From JAYWIG01 sp043789035 (GTDB lineage: Bacteria > Pseudomonadota > Gammaproteobacteria > Burkholderiales > Burkholderiaceae_E): a stretch of 62,326 bases of DNA. The notes below the pieces were generated by a model, which saw nothing but the letters and a program-made list of their open reading frames with translations, was not told the DNA's origin and ran no database searches. Location: positions 1 through 62,326 of the forward strand of contig JAYWIG010000084.1 of NCBI GenBank assembly GCA_043789035.1. Reading direction: 5' to 3'. Numbering within the stretch: the first letter of the stretch is position 1; every line of letters begins with the position of its first letter. A program made the position numbers and the translations under genes. This document shows, piece after piece, positions 35,498 through 45,323 of this stretch.

Positions 35498-36625
35498 ATG
35501 AATTTGATGACCCCTGTGCGCATTGGCGTAATTGAAGCCAAGAACCGCGTTTTTATGGCCCCCCTAACGCGTTGCAGAGCAACAGTAGGCACCGACGCAC
35601 CGAATGCAATGATTGCTGAGTACTATTCCCAACGCAGCAGCGCAGGGCTCATTGTTTCTGAAGCTACCCAAGTACTACCCACTGGCAAAGGCTATATGGG
35701 CACACCTGGCATTTACAGCGCGGAACAAGAGTCTGGCTGGAAGCTCGTTACCAAAGCTGTACATGATGCTGGTGGAAAAATCATCGCTCAACTCTGGCAC
35801 GTCGGCGCAATTTCTCACCCTGACCTGCAGCCTGAAGGTACGTTGCCAGTAACTGCCAGCAGCGGCTTTAACCCCGGTGGAACCCTCTATACGCAAAACG
35901 GAAAAACGGAGCGGGTAGCCGCGCGGGGGCTAGAACTCTCGGAAGTTAAAGCCATGGTTGCCGCATTCAAACACTCCAGCGAAGTTGCCCTAAGAGCGGG
36001 TTTCGATGGTGTAGAGATTCATAGCGCAAACGGTTACTTGCTAGAACAATTCATTCGGGATAGCTCGAACAAGCGTACCGACGAATACGGCGGCAGCGTA
36101 GAAAATCGCTTGCGCTTGACTCTCGCAATAGTCGATGCGGCAATCGACGTGTGGGGCGCACAAAGAGTTGGCATTCGCTTGTCCCCCGTATCTGCTGCGA
36201 ACAACTCAAAACCCGATAGCAATATTCAAGCAACCTATGGTGCGTTGATCGATGCGCTAGCGGCTCGTGGAATCGCTTTTGTACATTTCATAGAAGGCAA
36301 TACCGGTGGTGCTCGTGAGTTAGCAGGCTTCGATTTCGAGGGCGCAAGAGGCACGTTGAAAAAACACGGTGTTACTTACATCGCTAACAACAAGTACACT
36401 CGAGACCTAGCAATTGAAACTCTCGATGCTGACAAAGCCGATGCAATTGCTTTTGGCGTGCCGTTTATTTCTAATCCGGATCTACCGCATCGCTTAGACA
36501 AGAATACTGCGCTCACGCAAGCGAATACAAAAACTTTTTATAGTGCCGGGCCTGGGGGATATACTGACTATCCTCGCTTCTGCAACAACCCACCATCAAC
36601 CGGTAGCAACACGCCGGTGATATAA
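35498..36625 (+). CDS. Old Yellow Enzyme family alkene reductase
   Basis: FMN-dependent NAD(P)H oxidoreductase of 375 aa that reduces activated C=C bonds or nitro compounds. Visible are MAPLTRCRA, AQLWHVGAISHPD, the conserved GFDGVEIHSANGYLLEQFIRD and the FMN-phosphate loop. C-terminal GGYTDYP is the family end, but here the frame runs on 16 residues (RFCNNPPST...), reading antisense through the end of the SDR gene. NemA-like; specificity is not predictable. Confidence 0.88.
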   Translation: MNLMTPVRIGVIEAKNRVFMAPLTRCRATVGTDAPNAMIAEYYSQRSSAGLIVSEATQVLPTGKGYMGTPGIYSAEQESGWKLVTKAVHDAGGKIIAQLWHVGAISHPDLQPEGTLPVTASSGFNPGGTLYTQNGKTERVAARGLELSEVKAMVAAFKHSSEVALRAGFDGVEIHSANGYLLEQFIRDSSNKRTDEYGGSVENRLRLTLAIVDAAIDVWGAQRVGIRLSPVSAANNSKPDSNIQATYGALIDALAARGIAFVHFIEGNTGGARELAGFDFEGARGTLKKHGVTYIANNKYTRDLAIETLDADKADAIAFGVPFISNPDLPHRLDKNTALTQANTKTFYSAGPGGYTDYPRFCNNPPSTGSNTPVI

Positions 36626-37368
36626 CTCGCTTCATCGGAGGCAAGAAACACGGCGGCATTGGCCACATCCCAAGCCGACCCCATTCGGCCAATTGGCACC
36701 AGCGCATTACGCTCTTGACGAATGACATCGGTAGACACGCCTCGCTCTTGAGAGCGGCGGTTAATCGCCATCGGTGTGTCCATCAATCCGGGCAAAATCG
36801 CGTTCGCACGAATTCCATGGACAGAGTTTTCAATCGCAATATGTTGTGTCATTGCGTTGACTGCGGCCTTACTCGTTTTATAAGTAAGAGTAGGCCGAGC
36901 GGCCATCGATGCGGTTGACGAGATGTTGATGATGCAGCCGCACTTCTGCGCAATCATGAAAGGCAGCACATACTTGCAGGTCATGAACATACCCTTGAGG
37001 TTTCTATCCATGATGTAGTTCCATGCGGCCACCTCTAAATCTGGGGTACGACTATCACCTTTCGACAAGCCCACGTTGTTGTGAAGAATATCAATGCGCC
37101 CGAATGCTTTCTTACACGTTTCAGCAATGCATTTACATTGCGCCTCGTCCGTAATATCCGCAACTAAACCAGTGACAGGATGGCCATGCAACGTAACCGC
37201 TGAGACCGTGTCATTCAACCAATCTTCATTCACATCCACGAGCAACAGTGTCGCCCCTTCTTGCGCAAAGCGCTCCGCTGCGGCTCGACCATTACCTACG
37301 GTTTGCCCTGGTTGCTGCCCAGCTCCGACAATGATGGCAACTTTGCCTTTTAATCTTTGACTAGTCAT
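36568..37368 (-). CDS. Short-chain dehydrogenase/reductase
   Basis: NAD(P)-dependent SDR of 266 aa. The cofactor motif is VGAGQQPGQTVGNG, unusually long between glycines. Catalytic Ser is in NISSTAS and Tyr and Lys in YKTSK. NNVG and the C-terminal GVLLPVDGGLLQ are standard. ATG 37368 has TTGGAA upstream; an ATG at 37377 adds three residues. It ends the leftward catabolic operon, 14 nt after a Bug receptor gene, and its 3' end overlaps the OYE gene by 58 nt. The alcohol or ketone substrate is inferred to be a pathway intermediate. Confidence 0.87.
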   Translation of the reverse strand: MTSQRLKGKVAIIVGAGQQPGQTVGNGRAAAERFAQEGATLLLVDVNEDWLNDTVSAVTLHGHPVTGLVADITDEAQCKCIAETCKKAFGRIDILHNNVGLSKGDSRTPDLEVAAWNYIMDRNLKGMFMTCKYVLPFMIAQKCGCIINISSTASMAARPTLTYKTSKAAVNAMTQHIAIENSVHGIRANAILPGLMDTPMAINRRSQERGVSTDVIRQERNALVPIGRMGSAWDVANAAVFLASDEASYITGVLLPVDGGLLQKRG

Positions 37369-37382
37369 AAATTCCAAATAGG

Positions 37383-38375
37383 TTACTCAGCTGTAATTCC
37401 TCGTTCAGTCACCACTTTTTGCCATAGTTCGACCTCTATCCGCATAAACGCAGTCATCTCTGCAGGCGTGTTAACCGACGGTACCAAACCATCTCTTTCT
37501 AAAGCCGCTCGATAGGCTGGTAAGTCAACAGCTTTCTTTAAAGTGTCGTTCAATAAATCAACAACCGACGTGGGAGTTAATTTGGGTGCAAATAACCCAT
37601 ACCAAACGTTTGCTGAATAACCGGGCAATGTTTCAGATACCGACGGCACACCCGGATATGCAAGAGAACGCTCTGGGGATGTCACTGCAATTGCGCGCAT
37701 CTTGCCACCTTGAACAAGCTTATGAACACCGCCGGCTGTAGCAATTAGCAAATCCACCTGTCCCCCAATCAAATCGGTGTAGGCCGGCCCTGCGCCTCGA
37801 TACGGAATGTGCAGCATGTGAATCTTCGCCATATTTTTCAACATTTCTGCGGACAAATGCACAGACGAACCTGTGCCAGAAGAAGCATAGGTCAAGCTAC
37901 CTGGCTTCGCTCTAGACGCTTGGATAACATCGTTCAGATTTTTGAACGGACTATCCGCTCGAACAACGAAAACGTTTGGGCCATAGCAAATTCGCCCAAC
38001 CGGGGCAAAGTCTCTCAGGGTGTTGTAGGGCAGCACTTTTACCAACGATGCGTTGATGGCCAAAGCAGAAGTCGTCAACAAAAGGGTATAGCCATCAGGT
38101 GTCGATTTAGCAACGGCATCTGAGCCAATCACTGTGCCTGCACCAGGCTTGTTTTCAATCACAATCGCCTGCCCTAATAGGGCGGACATGTTTTGCATTA
38201 AGGTGCGACCAACTACATCAGTGCCACCACCACTAGAAAAGGGCACCATCACTTTAATTGGTTTTGCAGGATAACTGGCCTGCCCTTGGCCAAAAGTATT
38301 TCCAATCGTTGAAACAGGGCTTAATAACCCAGCCTGAACGATTAGGCGACGCAGAGACGAATACTTTGCTTTCAC
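37383..38375 (-). CDS. Bug-family TTT receptor in catabolic operon
   Basis: 330-aa receptor with a signal region (LRRLIVQAGLLSPVSTIG) and the Bug blocks YPAKPIKVMVPFSSGGGTD and IVIENKPGAGTVIGSD. It overlaps the LigI-like gene by 4 nt and precedes the SDR. It is one of two Bug receptors in this operon, which suggests uptake of two related carboxylates or a substrate and its derivative. No TTT membrane subunits are nearby. Confidence 0.88.
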   Translation of the reverse strand: MKAKYSSLRRLIVQAGLLSPVSTIGNTFGQGQASYPAKPIKVMVPFSSGGGTDVVGRTLMQNMSALLGQAIVIENKPGAGTVIGSDAVAKSTPDGYTLLLTTSALAINASLVKVLPYNTLRDFAPVGRICYGPNVFVVRADSPFKNLNDVIQASRAKPGSLTYASSGTGSSVHLSAEMLKNMAKIHMLHIPYRGAGPAYTDLIGGQVDLLIATAGGVHKLVQGGKMRAIAVTSPERSLAYPGVPSVSETLPGYSANVWYGLFAPKLTPTSVVDLLNDTLKKAVDLPAYRAALERDGLVPSVNTPAEMTAFMRIEVELWQKVVTERGITAE

Positions 38376-39256
38376 TTTGCGAACCGATAAAGCCGTTGCG
38401 GGTTATACACCAAAATTTGCTCAAGCATTACTTGGCTTGGAGCAATCTGCGCCAATGCATCAACTAGCGCTCCATCGTCCGGAATATGGGTGTGGTTTGG
38501 GTGTGGCCAATCGGTACCCCAAACACATCGCTCAGGGAATCGCTCAACGAGTAAGCGAGCAAGCGCGACACCGGCTGTGTAGCGCTCATGCGGCAAAGCT
38601 TGCGCATCAATTCGATCAATGCCACTGACTTTCATATGAAAATTCAGGTTCGACATTGCCGTCATCAACGCACTGAATTCAGCATGGCCAGCGCCTAACC
38701 GTGAATCCACCCGCCCCATGTGATCAATCACCACGGGCACCTTGCTCTTGGCAAGTTCAGGCAACAAATCATGAACAAGTTCGCTCTCGAAATGCACCTG
38801 TAGATGCATACCTACTGCAGCTAATCGCGGTGTCAATGCAACCACATCTTGCACCAGAGGGCCGCCAGCAATATGCCTCATGAAGTGAAAACGAACACCG
38901 CGAAAGCCCGCTTCCGCTAAGCGAAGTAATTCTGCATCTGTTACGTCAACCGGCACCAAGGCGACACCAAGATAATTGCCTTGCCCTGAAGCAATGGCGT
39001 CTTCAACCACGCGATTATCAAGGCCGTGAACCACTGATTGGACAATCACGCAACGAGCAATACCCAACTTATTATGCAGAGCAAACAGCTTTTCCTTTGG
39101 TGCATCTAAAGGCGTAATCTTTCGCTGCGCAGTGAATGGGAATTGGTTGGAAGGCCCAAATACGTGAACATGGCTGTCGCAACTGAGTGGAGGTAAAGCC
39201 AGCTTAGGCTGGCTTGGGGCTTCAAGATAAGTTCTTAGCGGAGTTTCTAAAGACAT
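38372..39256 (-). CDS. LigI-like (2-pyrone-4,6-dicarboxylate hydrolase family) lactonase
   Basis: 294-aa amidohydrolase-superfamily TIM barrel. The N-terminal metal motif is CDSHVHVFGP. The blocks KLFALHNKLGIARCVIVQS and GFRGVRFHF, the VVIDHMGRVDS His and the late WGTDWPHPN Asp match the PDC hydrolase family. LigI itself opens the pyrone ring of protocatechuate 4,5-cleavage products, but no lig genes are here, so the real substrate is probably another lactone or dicarboxylate. It sits 2 nt after the molybdenum hydroxylase gene. Confidence 0.83.
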   Translation of the reverse strand: MSLETPLRTYLEAPSQPKLALPPLSCDSHVHVFGPSNQFPFTAQRKITPLDAPKEKLFALHNKLGIARCVIVQSVVHGLDNRVVEDAIASGQGNYLGVALVPVDVTDAELLRLAEAGFRGVRFHFMRHIAGGPLVQDVVALTPRLAAVGMHLQVHFESELVHDLLPELAKSKVPVVIDHMGRVDSRLGAGHAEFSALMTAMSNLNFHMKVSGIDRIDAQALPHERYTAGVALARLLVERFPERCVWGTDWPHPNHTHIPDDGALVDALAQIAPSQVMLEQILVYNPQRLYRFAK

Positions 39257-39258
39257 CG

Positions 39259-41532
39259 TTAAGCTTTCGCCAGCTCCGCCTTCACACGCTCTGGCGTCAA
39301 TGGCAAGCGCCTAAACCGGATACCGATGGCATCGAACACAGCATTGGCCAACGCTGCACCTGTGGGCCCTTGTGAAGCTTCGCCAGTCCCGAGAAAAGGT
39401 GCACCGGGTTTGTCGATCAACACGGTTTGAATCGGTGGAACTTCCGAGAATTTCAAGATTGGATATCCGGCCCAATTGCTTGATAGCACCCTAGTGTCAT
39501 CGAACCTCACTTCTTCTTTCAACGTCCAGCTAAGTGATTGAATCAAACCGCCTTCAATTTGATTGATCACGCCATCTGGATTCACGATATGGCCCACATC
39601 AGCCGAAGCCACCGCGCGCAGTACTTTAATCACGCCCGTAGTTTTGTTTACCTCAACCTCGAGCGCCACCGCGCAATAGCCGGCAATATTTTTATAGCGC
39701 GAAAAAGCAATACCTCGGCCTCGACCTTCGGATTTCCGCCAATTCGACCAACCAAACGCCTCCGCCGCTTTGATGATGGACTCACGCGCACGTTCATCTT
39801 TTTGAAAGCGTAGGCGATACTCCACGGGATCGACCTTGGCAGCCAGGGACAACTCGTCCATAAATGATTCAATGGCAAACACATTACCGTAAGCGCCAAG
39901 GCCGCGTAGCGAAGAAGCTCGCAACGGCATTTCGGTAATAAAGTGCGTGAGCACGTTATGCCCAGGAAAATCATACAAAGCTACTGCATTACGATCAGCT
40001 GCGAAATTTGGCCCGCCCGCATTTTGCGGAACTGGAATTGCAAACGGTTTCTCTAAATATCGCGCAGACAATAAATTGCCCGGATCACCGTTAGGGCGTG
40101 TGCCATGCGGTGTCGAAAAAACTTGCAAATCCCAATCAAGTACATTGCCTTTGTCGTCTACGCCTGCCGCCACATCAACCACCATCGCAGAACCATAGGG
40201 TTCCCACAAATGCTCCTGCTCTCGGGTGTATTGCACGCGAACAGGCTGGCCTGGCACAGCAACTGCAAATAGCGCGGCATCAGCCGCCGCATCATCTGCC
40301 ATGTTGTGGCCATAGCAACCAGAACCTTGCACATGCTGACAGCGCACTTTATCCTGGGCCATTCCCAACATTTTAGAAATCGCCACGCTAGTCTCGAATA
40401 CCGATTGAGAGTGGGTTTGAATGATTAAAACGCCATCAGCACCTAAGGTCGCCACTGCCGCTGAAGTGCCGACGGCCGCGTGCATTTGGTAAGGCCGTTG
40501 GTAACTTGCTTTAATGGTCTTTGCTGGCGCATTGATCTTGCCATCCACCGCTGCTCTTGGTTGCACCTTGGTTTGAATAAGTCGCGTCGGCTTGGTTGCT
40601 TTTAACCAAGTATAAATACCCTCAGTTCCGGGAAGGCCCTTGTCAATTTGCCATTGAGCGGTCGCTCCAAGTGCTTTCGAAGCGGCTAGAGCTTGCTCTT
40701 CACGTTTAGCCACAACGCCCAGAAAACTGCCATTGCGCACAACTTTGACGACACCAGGCATTTTCTCAGCAACATCGAGTTGCACAGAAGTGAGTTTCGC
40801 TAAATAAGTGGGCGGGCGAACCACATAGGCAAACAACAAACCCTTCGGCCTAAGCTCTTGGACAAAAACTGCCTCGCCCAAGGCTTTCGCTTTGATATCC
40901 GGGCGCTGCACCGATTTGCCGATATATTTGTGCAGATTAGCTGGCTTTGGTTTCACAAGGCCAGTGGCCTCGCGATTAAGCGCTTCACCACTCAGCAATT
41001 CCCAATAACTTGTTTTGACTGCACCTGAAATAATCAAGCCATCTTGAACGCTCAGGTTGGCCACAGGTACTCTTAACTTATCGGCAGCGAGCTCAAGCAA
41101 AATGCTGCGTACTTCCGCGGCAGCGAACCGCACAGCAGTGGCGCAGTTGGGCATTGAAAACGAACCCGCTGTAACGCCCTCGTTCGGTACTAAAGCTGTA
41201 TCACCTGAGATAACTTGAATTCGCTCGATGGCAACGTCGAGTTCATCCGCGCACACCTGCGTCACGGCAATTAAGATTCCCTGCCCTAACTCCACTTTAC
41301 CCACCAATAAAGACACGCTTTGATTCGCATTAATACGTATCCATGCGTTGAGCTTACGAATACTGTTTAAGTCGCCTGGTAATACGGGTTTTAGTGCTGG
41401 TGCAACACTCGGTGCAGCAGTTTGCGAAATGGCTGCGCCAAGCGGGATTCCAAACGCCAAGGACAAGTAACCCGCACTCTTTAAAAATTCGCGGCGCTGA
41501 GTGACAGCTGGTTGATTGATGATCTTATTCAT
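39259..41532 (-). CDS. Molybdenum hydroxylase large subunit (IorB/XdhB-like)
   Basis: Molybdopterin-binding subunit of about 757 aa related to isoquinoline 1-oxidoreductase beta and aldehyde oxidoreductases. ATG 41532 is chosen because AAGGAGG lies 7 nt upstream; TTG 41538 would lie in the upstream stop. A twin-arginine motif TQRREFLKSAGYLSLAFG suggests export as a folded complex. The xanthine-oxidase-type catalytic Glu segment is visible as GTGEASQGPTGAALANA. It hydroxylates a carbon next to N or oxidises an aldehyde; the substrate is unknown. Partner [2Fe-2S] subunit lies directly upstream. Confidence 0.85.
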   Translation of the reverse strand: MNKIINQPAVTQRREFLKSAGYLSLAFGIPLGAAISQTAAPSVAPALKPVLPGDLNSIRKLNAWIRINANQSVSLLVGKVELGQGILIAVTQVCADELDVAIERIQVISGDTALVPNEGVTAGSFSMPNCATAVRFAAAEVRSILLELAADKLRVPVANLSVQDGLIISGAVKTSYWELLSGEALNREATGLVKPKPANLHKYIGKSVQRPDIKAKALGEAVFVQELRPKGLLFAYVVRPPTYLAKLTSVQLDVAEKMPGVVKVVRNGSFLGVVAKREEQALAASKALGATAQWQIDKGLPGTEGIYTWLKATKPTRLIQTKVQPRAAVDGKINAPAKTIKASYQRPYQMHAAVGTSAAVATLGADGVLIIQTHSQSVFETSVAISKMLGMAQDKVRCQHVQGSGCYGHNMADDAAADAALFAVAVPGQPVRVQYTREQEHLWEPYGSAMVVDVAAGVDDKGNVLDWDLQVFSTPHGTRPNGDPGNLLSARYLEKPFAIPVPQNAGGPNFAADRNAVALYDFPGHNVLTHFITEMPLRASSLRGLGAYGNVFAIESFMDELSLAAKVDPVEYRLRFQKDERARESIIKAAEAFGWSNWRKSEGRGRGIAFSRYKNIAGYCAVALEVEVNKTTGVIKVLRAVASADVGHIVNPDGVINQIEGGLIQSLSWTLKEEVRFDDTRVLSSNWAGYPILKFSEVPPIQTVLIDKPGAPFLGTGEASQGPTGAALANAVFDAIGIRFRRLPLTPERVKAELAKA

Positions 41533-41534
41533 GA

Positions 41535-41990
41535 TCAAGCCTCCTTCGCAGCACGTAAAACAGCGCGAACAATGCGGTTATGTGCACCGCAGCGACAAAG
41601 GTTGCCATCGAGCGCAACTCTCACTTCAGCATCAGTCGGTTTCGGGTTGCGTTGTAGCAAAGCCTGCGCTTGCACAATCATCCCCGAAGTGCAGTAACCG
41701 CATTGCGCAGCTTGCTCATCGATAAAGGCTTGTTGCAGGCGACTAGCAACGCTGCCATTTTTCATGCCCTCCAAAGTCACCACGGTACTACCTGCCACAG
41801 CCGATACTGGGGTGACACAGGAATGAATTGGGTTACCGTTAACCATGACTAAACAAGCACCGCACTGCGCCTGGCCGCAGCCAAACTTGGCACCATTGAC
41901 ATTCAAATCATTGCTCAGCACCGTGAGCAGCGGCGTATCTTGTGCAGCACTGCTTTGCACGTTCTGACCATTCAGTTTAAAACTAACCAC
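41535..41990 (-). CDS. [2Fe-2S] subunit of the molybdenum hydroxylase (IorA-like)
   Basis: Small electron-transfer subunit of about 151 aa with two [2Fe-2S] sites: plant-type GCGQAQCGACLVMVNGNPIHSC and the helical CGYC...CRCG pair (CGYCTSG and LCRCGAHNRI). The start GTG 41990 is preferred because GGAG lies 6 nt upstream; a TTG at 42005 sits on that site. It precedes the large subunit with 2 nt between the genes. Electron acceptor is probably a cytochrome, not visible in this operon. Confidence 0.87.
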   Translation of the reverse strand: MVSFKLNGQNVQSSAAQDTPLLTVLSNDLNVNGAKFGCGQAQCGACLVMVNGNPIHSCVTPVSAVAGSTVVTLEGMKNGSVASRLQQAFIDEQAAQCGYCTSGMIVQAQALLQRNPKPTDAEVRVALDGNLCRCGAHNRIVRAVLRAAKEA

Positions 41991-42028
41991 GTATCTCTCC
42001 TTCAACTTATATTTTTATCAATAGCAAA

Positions 42029-43501
42029 CTAATCAAGCTTCAAATTTATATTCTTCGTATAGGTAAATTCCAGTAATTCCGAGAAGCACTCTTCTCGACC
42101 AATGCCCGAATTTTTCACACCACCAAAAGGGGCACCGATGAAATGTTGGCTGGCATTGTTAATCCATACATAGCCCGTATGAATACGTTTAGCGGCGCGA
42201 TGGGCTGTATTTAAGTTTTGCGTCCAAATCGAACCGGTCAAACCAAAATCCACACCGTTGACTTGCTCGAACAGGGTGTCTTCATCGCTCCACTTGAACA
42301 CCGACATAATCGGCCCGAACACTTCTTCTTGCGCTAAGCGCATACTTGGCTTCATGTCGGCAAACACCGTAGGCTCAAAGAAAAACCCGTTCTTCAATGC
42401 AAAATCGCTTGGTTGCTTACCACCGCAAACCAAGCGACCGCCATCTTCTAAGCCAACCGCCACATAGTGCTTTACTTTATCAAGCTGCGCTTGACTCACC
42501 AGCGAGCCCATGGTGGTTTTTGGGTCGGTTGGTACGCCGGCCTTATGGCGCTCGGGTAGTAACTTAACAACCTGCGCTAATACTTCATCATGAATCGATT
42601 CATGCAGGAATACTCGGCTAGTCGACCCACAACTCTGCCCGGACCAGGTGAAGTTCATGCCTGCGATGATGCCGTTCACAAGCTTTTCTCGGTTCGCATC
42701 GGGAAAGCCAATCAAAGCATTTTTACCGCCCAACTCTAAAAGCACAGGCTTTAAATTATCGGAGGCAGTTTTCATGACGGCTTTACCAGTTAGAACACCG
42801 CCGATCAAAGTCACCTTACGCACCAGAGGATGTCGTCCCATAGCATCGCCACACTCACGGCCACCGCAAAGAAAATTCACAACCCCCGGTGGGAAAACAT
42901 CGCCTACCAACTCAGCCAATCGAAGAATCGATAACGGCGCTTGGTCGGGCGACTTCATAACCACGGTGTTACCAGCCGCCAACGGTGCGGCCATCTTTGC
43001 AGCAGCAAACATAAACGGGTGGTTGTAGGCAACGATTCGGGCAACTACGCCTAAAGGCTCTTGTAAAGTGTAGTTGAAATTACCATCGCCCATGGGGATG
43101 GTTTCACCCTTTATCTCAGTCGCGAGGCCTGCGAAGTAATCAAGGCAATCGGCAGCAAAACCAGCATCATGCATAAGCGCAGAAATTGGATTGCCGTTGT
43201 TTAACGAATCGAGCAATGCTAAAGGCTGCGCATGTGCCCTAAGCACCGCTGCCGCCTTGCGCAGATACTCTGCGCGCCTAGCAGGCGGTGTTGACGCCCA
43301 AGCGGGGAAGGCTTTCTGGGCAGCCTGCACAGCGGCGTCTACATCGGTCGCATCTGCGACCGGCGCCTTAGTGATGACTTCGTTAAACGCTGGGTTGATC
43401 GTGTCCTGATAAACACCGGATTTCGGCTCATGCCACGCGCCTCCGTAATAAATGCCTAAATTCGTTGGCAAGATGCCAGCGGGAATTTCATTGGTTCGCA
43501 T
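42029..43501 (-). CDS. NAD(P)-dependent aldehyde dehydrogenase
   Basis: 490-aa ALDH that oxidises an aldehyde to the acid. The catalytic Cys lies in FTWSGQSCGSTSRVF, the general-base Glu in VLLELGGKNALIG, and the cofactor-binding area includes VVMKSPDQAPLSILRLAE. C-terminal FGGVKNSGIGREECFSELLEFT is typical. It follows the ThDP enzyme by 11 nt, so it could oxidise the aldehyde released by decarboxylation of a 2-oxo acid. It resembles betaine-aldehyde or benzaldehyde types; the substrate is not decided. Confidence 0.88.
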   Translation of the reverse strand: MRTNEIPAGILPTNLGIYYGGAWHEPKSGVYQDTINPAFNEVITKAPVADATDVDAAVQAAQKAFPAWASTPPARRAEYLRKAAAVLRAHAQPLALLDSLNNGNPISALMHDAGFAADCLDYFAGLATEIKGETIPMGDGNFNYTLQEPLGVVARIVAYNHPFMFAAAKMAAPLAAGNTVVMKSPDQAPLSILRLAELVGDVFPPGVVNFLCGGRECGDAMGRHPLVRKVTLIGGVLTGKAVMKTASDNLKPVLLELGGKNALIGFPDANREKLVNGIIAGMNFTWSGQSCGSTSRVFLHESIHDEVLAQVVKLLPERHKAGVPTDPKTTMGSLVSQAQLDKVKHYVAVGLEDGGRLVCGGKQPSDFALKNGFFFEPTVFADMKPSMRLAQEEVFGPIMSVFKWSDEDTLFEQVNGVDFGLTGSIWTQNLNTAHRAAKRIHTGYVWINNASQHFIGAPFGGVKNSGIGREECFSELLEFTYTKNINLKLD

Positions 43502-43512
43502 CGCTAAACACC

Positions 43513-45300
43513 CTATTCTTTTGAACGAATTAAGCCCGCAGTCATCGCTGGGCTATAACCAGTTAGCACCACCACATCGACAACTACAGTATCGCCTGCT
43601 TTAACCGCAGCAATCGCATCAATAAACACTTGCGCCAAGAACGCACCGTCCTCAATAGGCCCGATACCTTTTAAGCCTTGGCCTCTAGCCATCATGCTTA
43701 AATCTGGTGCCGGGTCACTAATGCGCTGCCCAATCCATTTATTCTCAACAGGGCGATTACGTTGCCTCGCTACGCGTTCTTGGTGTACTTCATCATTAAA
43801 GAAAGAACGGTTATTGCACACAATCACTAGCATCGGAATGCGTGCATTAGCAGCAGTCCAGAAGGCATTAACACCCATCATGTAATCGCCATCGCCAATA
43901 ATAGCGATCGGAAGCCTATCGCTACCCTTCAACGCCAATGCTGAGCCGATGGCCATACCTGGGCCAGAACCAATGCCTGCGCCACCGTCATAGCCTAAGA
44001 AATCCAGCGGATGTCTGAAATCCCAAAACTCACCGCTCCAGCTTAGGGGTAAACGCATGAGGCAAATTTTCAGATCGTTCAATACTTGACGTAAGGTCGC
44101 CGCCATCGCCGCCACTGTAATCGAACCTTGCGACACCGGAGCAGTCACTGTAACCGCTGTTTTCGCTGGCGCTGGCGTAGATCGAGGACGTGCAAGCTTA
44201 TTCAACAATGTAACGGCTGGCTCAGGCTCGCTCATTAAGAACAAATCAACGGGTGGCAAACCTTGATGATCCATGCTCCAACCGTTGTGGTTAAAGTGAT
44301 CAACCGACACTTGAATGATCTTGCTACCGACGGGCTGATCCGGCCACGCTTGTTTTAGGGTACCGGAAAGATCTAACCAATCAAGGCTTAGCACGACATC
44401 AGCAGCGCGAAGAGTTTCTTGCGCGCCCGGGGTTAGGAAGAAACCGCAAGGTGCGGCATGCAATGCGTGATCGGTCGGAAAGGCAGCTCCAACTCTTAGA
44501 TCAGTGAGCACCTGAGCATTAAGCGTTTCGGCCAACGCCACACGCTCAGCCCAAGCCTTTTCATCGCGATTAACCCTACCCATTAAGATCACCGGCCGCT
44601 CGGCGTTCGATAACATGGCGATAGCTTGTTCCAGCAACTCATCAGACGGCCTAGAGGGTTGCGGTGCTAGATAGCGAGAGGCATCTGGTTGCGCCGGCTT
44701 CTTGGCCAACTTTGATTCTTGTAAAGCTGTATCGAAGCAAATATAGACAGGGCCTTGCGGCGCAGTCGTTGCGATTTGTCGCCCTCTCAATAAAGCCTCT
44801 TGCGCCGACGGAATAGACGCAGGTTGCGCATCCCACTTAATAAAATTACGTACCAAAGCAGCTTGATCTTGTGAGGTATGAATCCAATCAATCCAAGGCC
44901 TGCGCTGGTTCGCATCTACAGGGCCTGTAGCACCAAGAACAATTACCGGCATACGATCAACAAAGGCATCGAATATCGCCATCGAACCATGCATCAAACC
45001 AACATTACTATGCAAAATTGCAATCAAGGGTTTACCAGTCACTTTGGCATAGCCATGAGCAATCGCCACCGCATGCTCTTCATGCAGTACCACCACCATT
45101 TGTGGGCTCTCGTTCCCGAGATGGTTAACGATGCTGTCATGCAGGCCGCGAAAACTGGCACCTGGGTTCAACAATACATAGGGCACATCAAGCGCACGAA
45201 GCATCTCTGCGATGATATCGCTGCCCCAAATAGTTTCATCAGGGTTAGATGCAGCTGGGATATCTCTGCGTATCGATATGTTTGAAGAAGGCAGGCTCAT
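43513..45300 (-). CDS. ThDP-dependent 2-oxo-acid decarboxylase-like enzyme
   Basis: 595-aa protein of the acetolactate synthase / benzoylformate decarboxylase family. The ThDP-activating Glu is in VVVLHEEHAVAIAHGYAKV and the cofactor motif is GDGDYMMGVNAFWTAANARIP with the closing NN. The operon (Bug receptor upstream, ALDH downstream) makes decarboxylation of an aromatic or branched 2-oxo acid to an aldehyde the simplest reading, with carboligation as the alternative. It follows the Bug receptor by 23 nt. Confidence 0.82.
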   Translation of the reverse strand: MSLPSSNISIRRDIPAASNPDETIWGSDIIAEMLRALDVPYVLLNPGASFRGLHDSIVNHLGNESPQMVVVLHEEHAVAIAHGYAKVTGKPLIAILHSNVGLMHGSMAIFDAFVDRMPVIVLGATGPVDANQRRPWIDWIHTSQDQAALVRNFIKWDAQPASIPSAQEALLRGRQIATTAPQGPVYICFDTALQESKLAKKPAQPDASRYLAPQPSRPSDELLEQAIAMLSNAERPVILMGRVNRDEKAWAERVALAETLNAQVLTDLRVGAAFPTDHALHAAPCGFFLTPGAQETLRAADVVLSLDWLDLSGTLKQAWPDQPVGSKIIQVSVDHFNHNGWSMDHQGLPPVDLFLMSEPEPAVTLLNKLARPRSTPAPAKTAVTVTAPVSQGSITVAAMAATLRQVLNDLKICLMRLPLSWSGEFWDFRHPLDFLGYDGGAGIGSGPGMAIGSALALKGSDRLPIAIIGDGDYMMGVNAFWTAANARIPMLVIVCNNRSFFNDEVHQERVARQRNRPVENKWIGQRISDPAPDLSMMARGQGLKGIGPIEDGAFLAQVFIDAIAAVKAGDTVVVDVVVLTGYSPAMTAGLIRSKE

Positions 45301-45323
45301 TGATTTTCCGGGAAACTATACTT

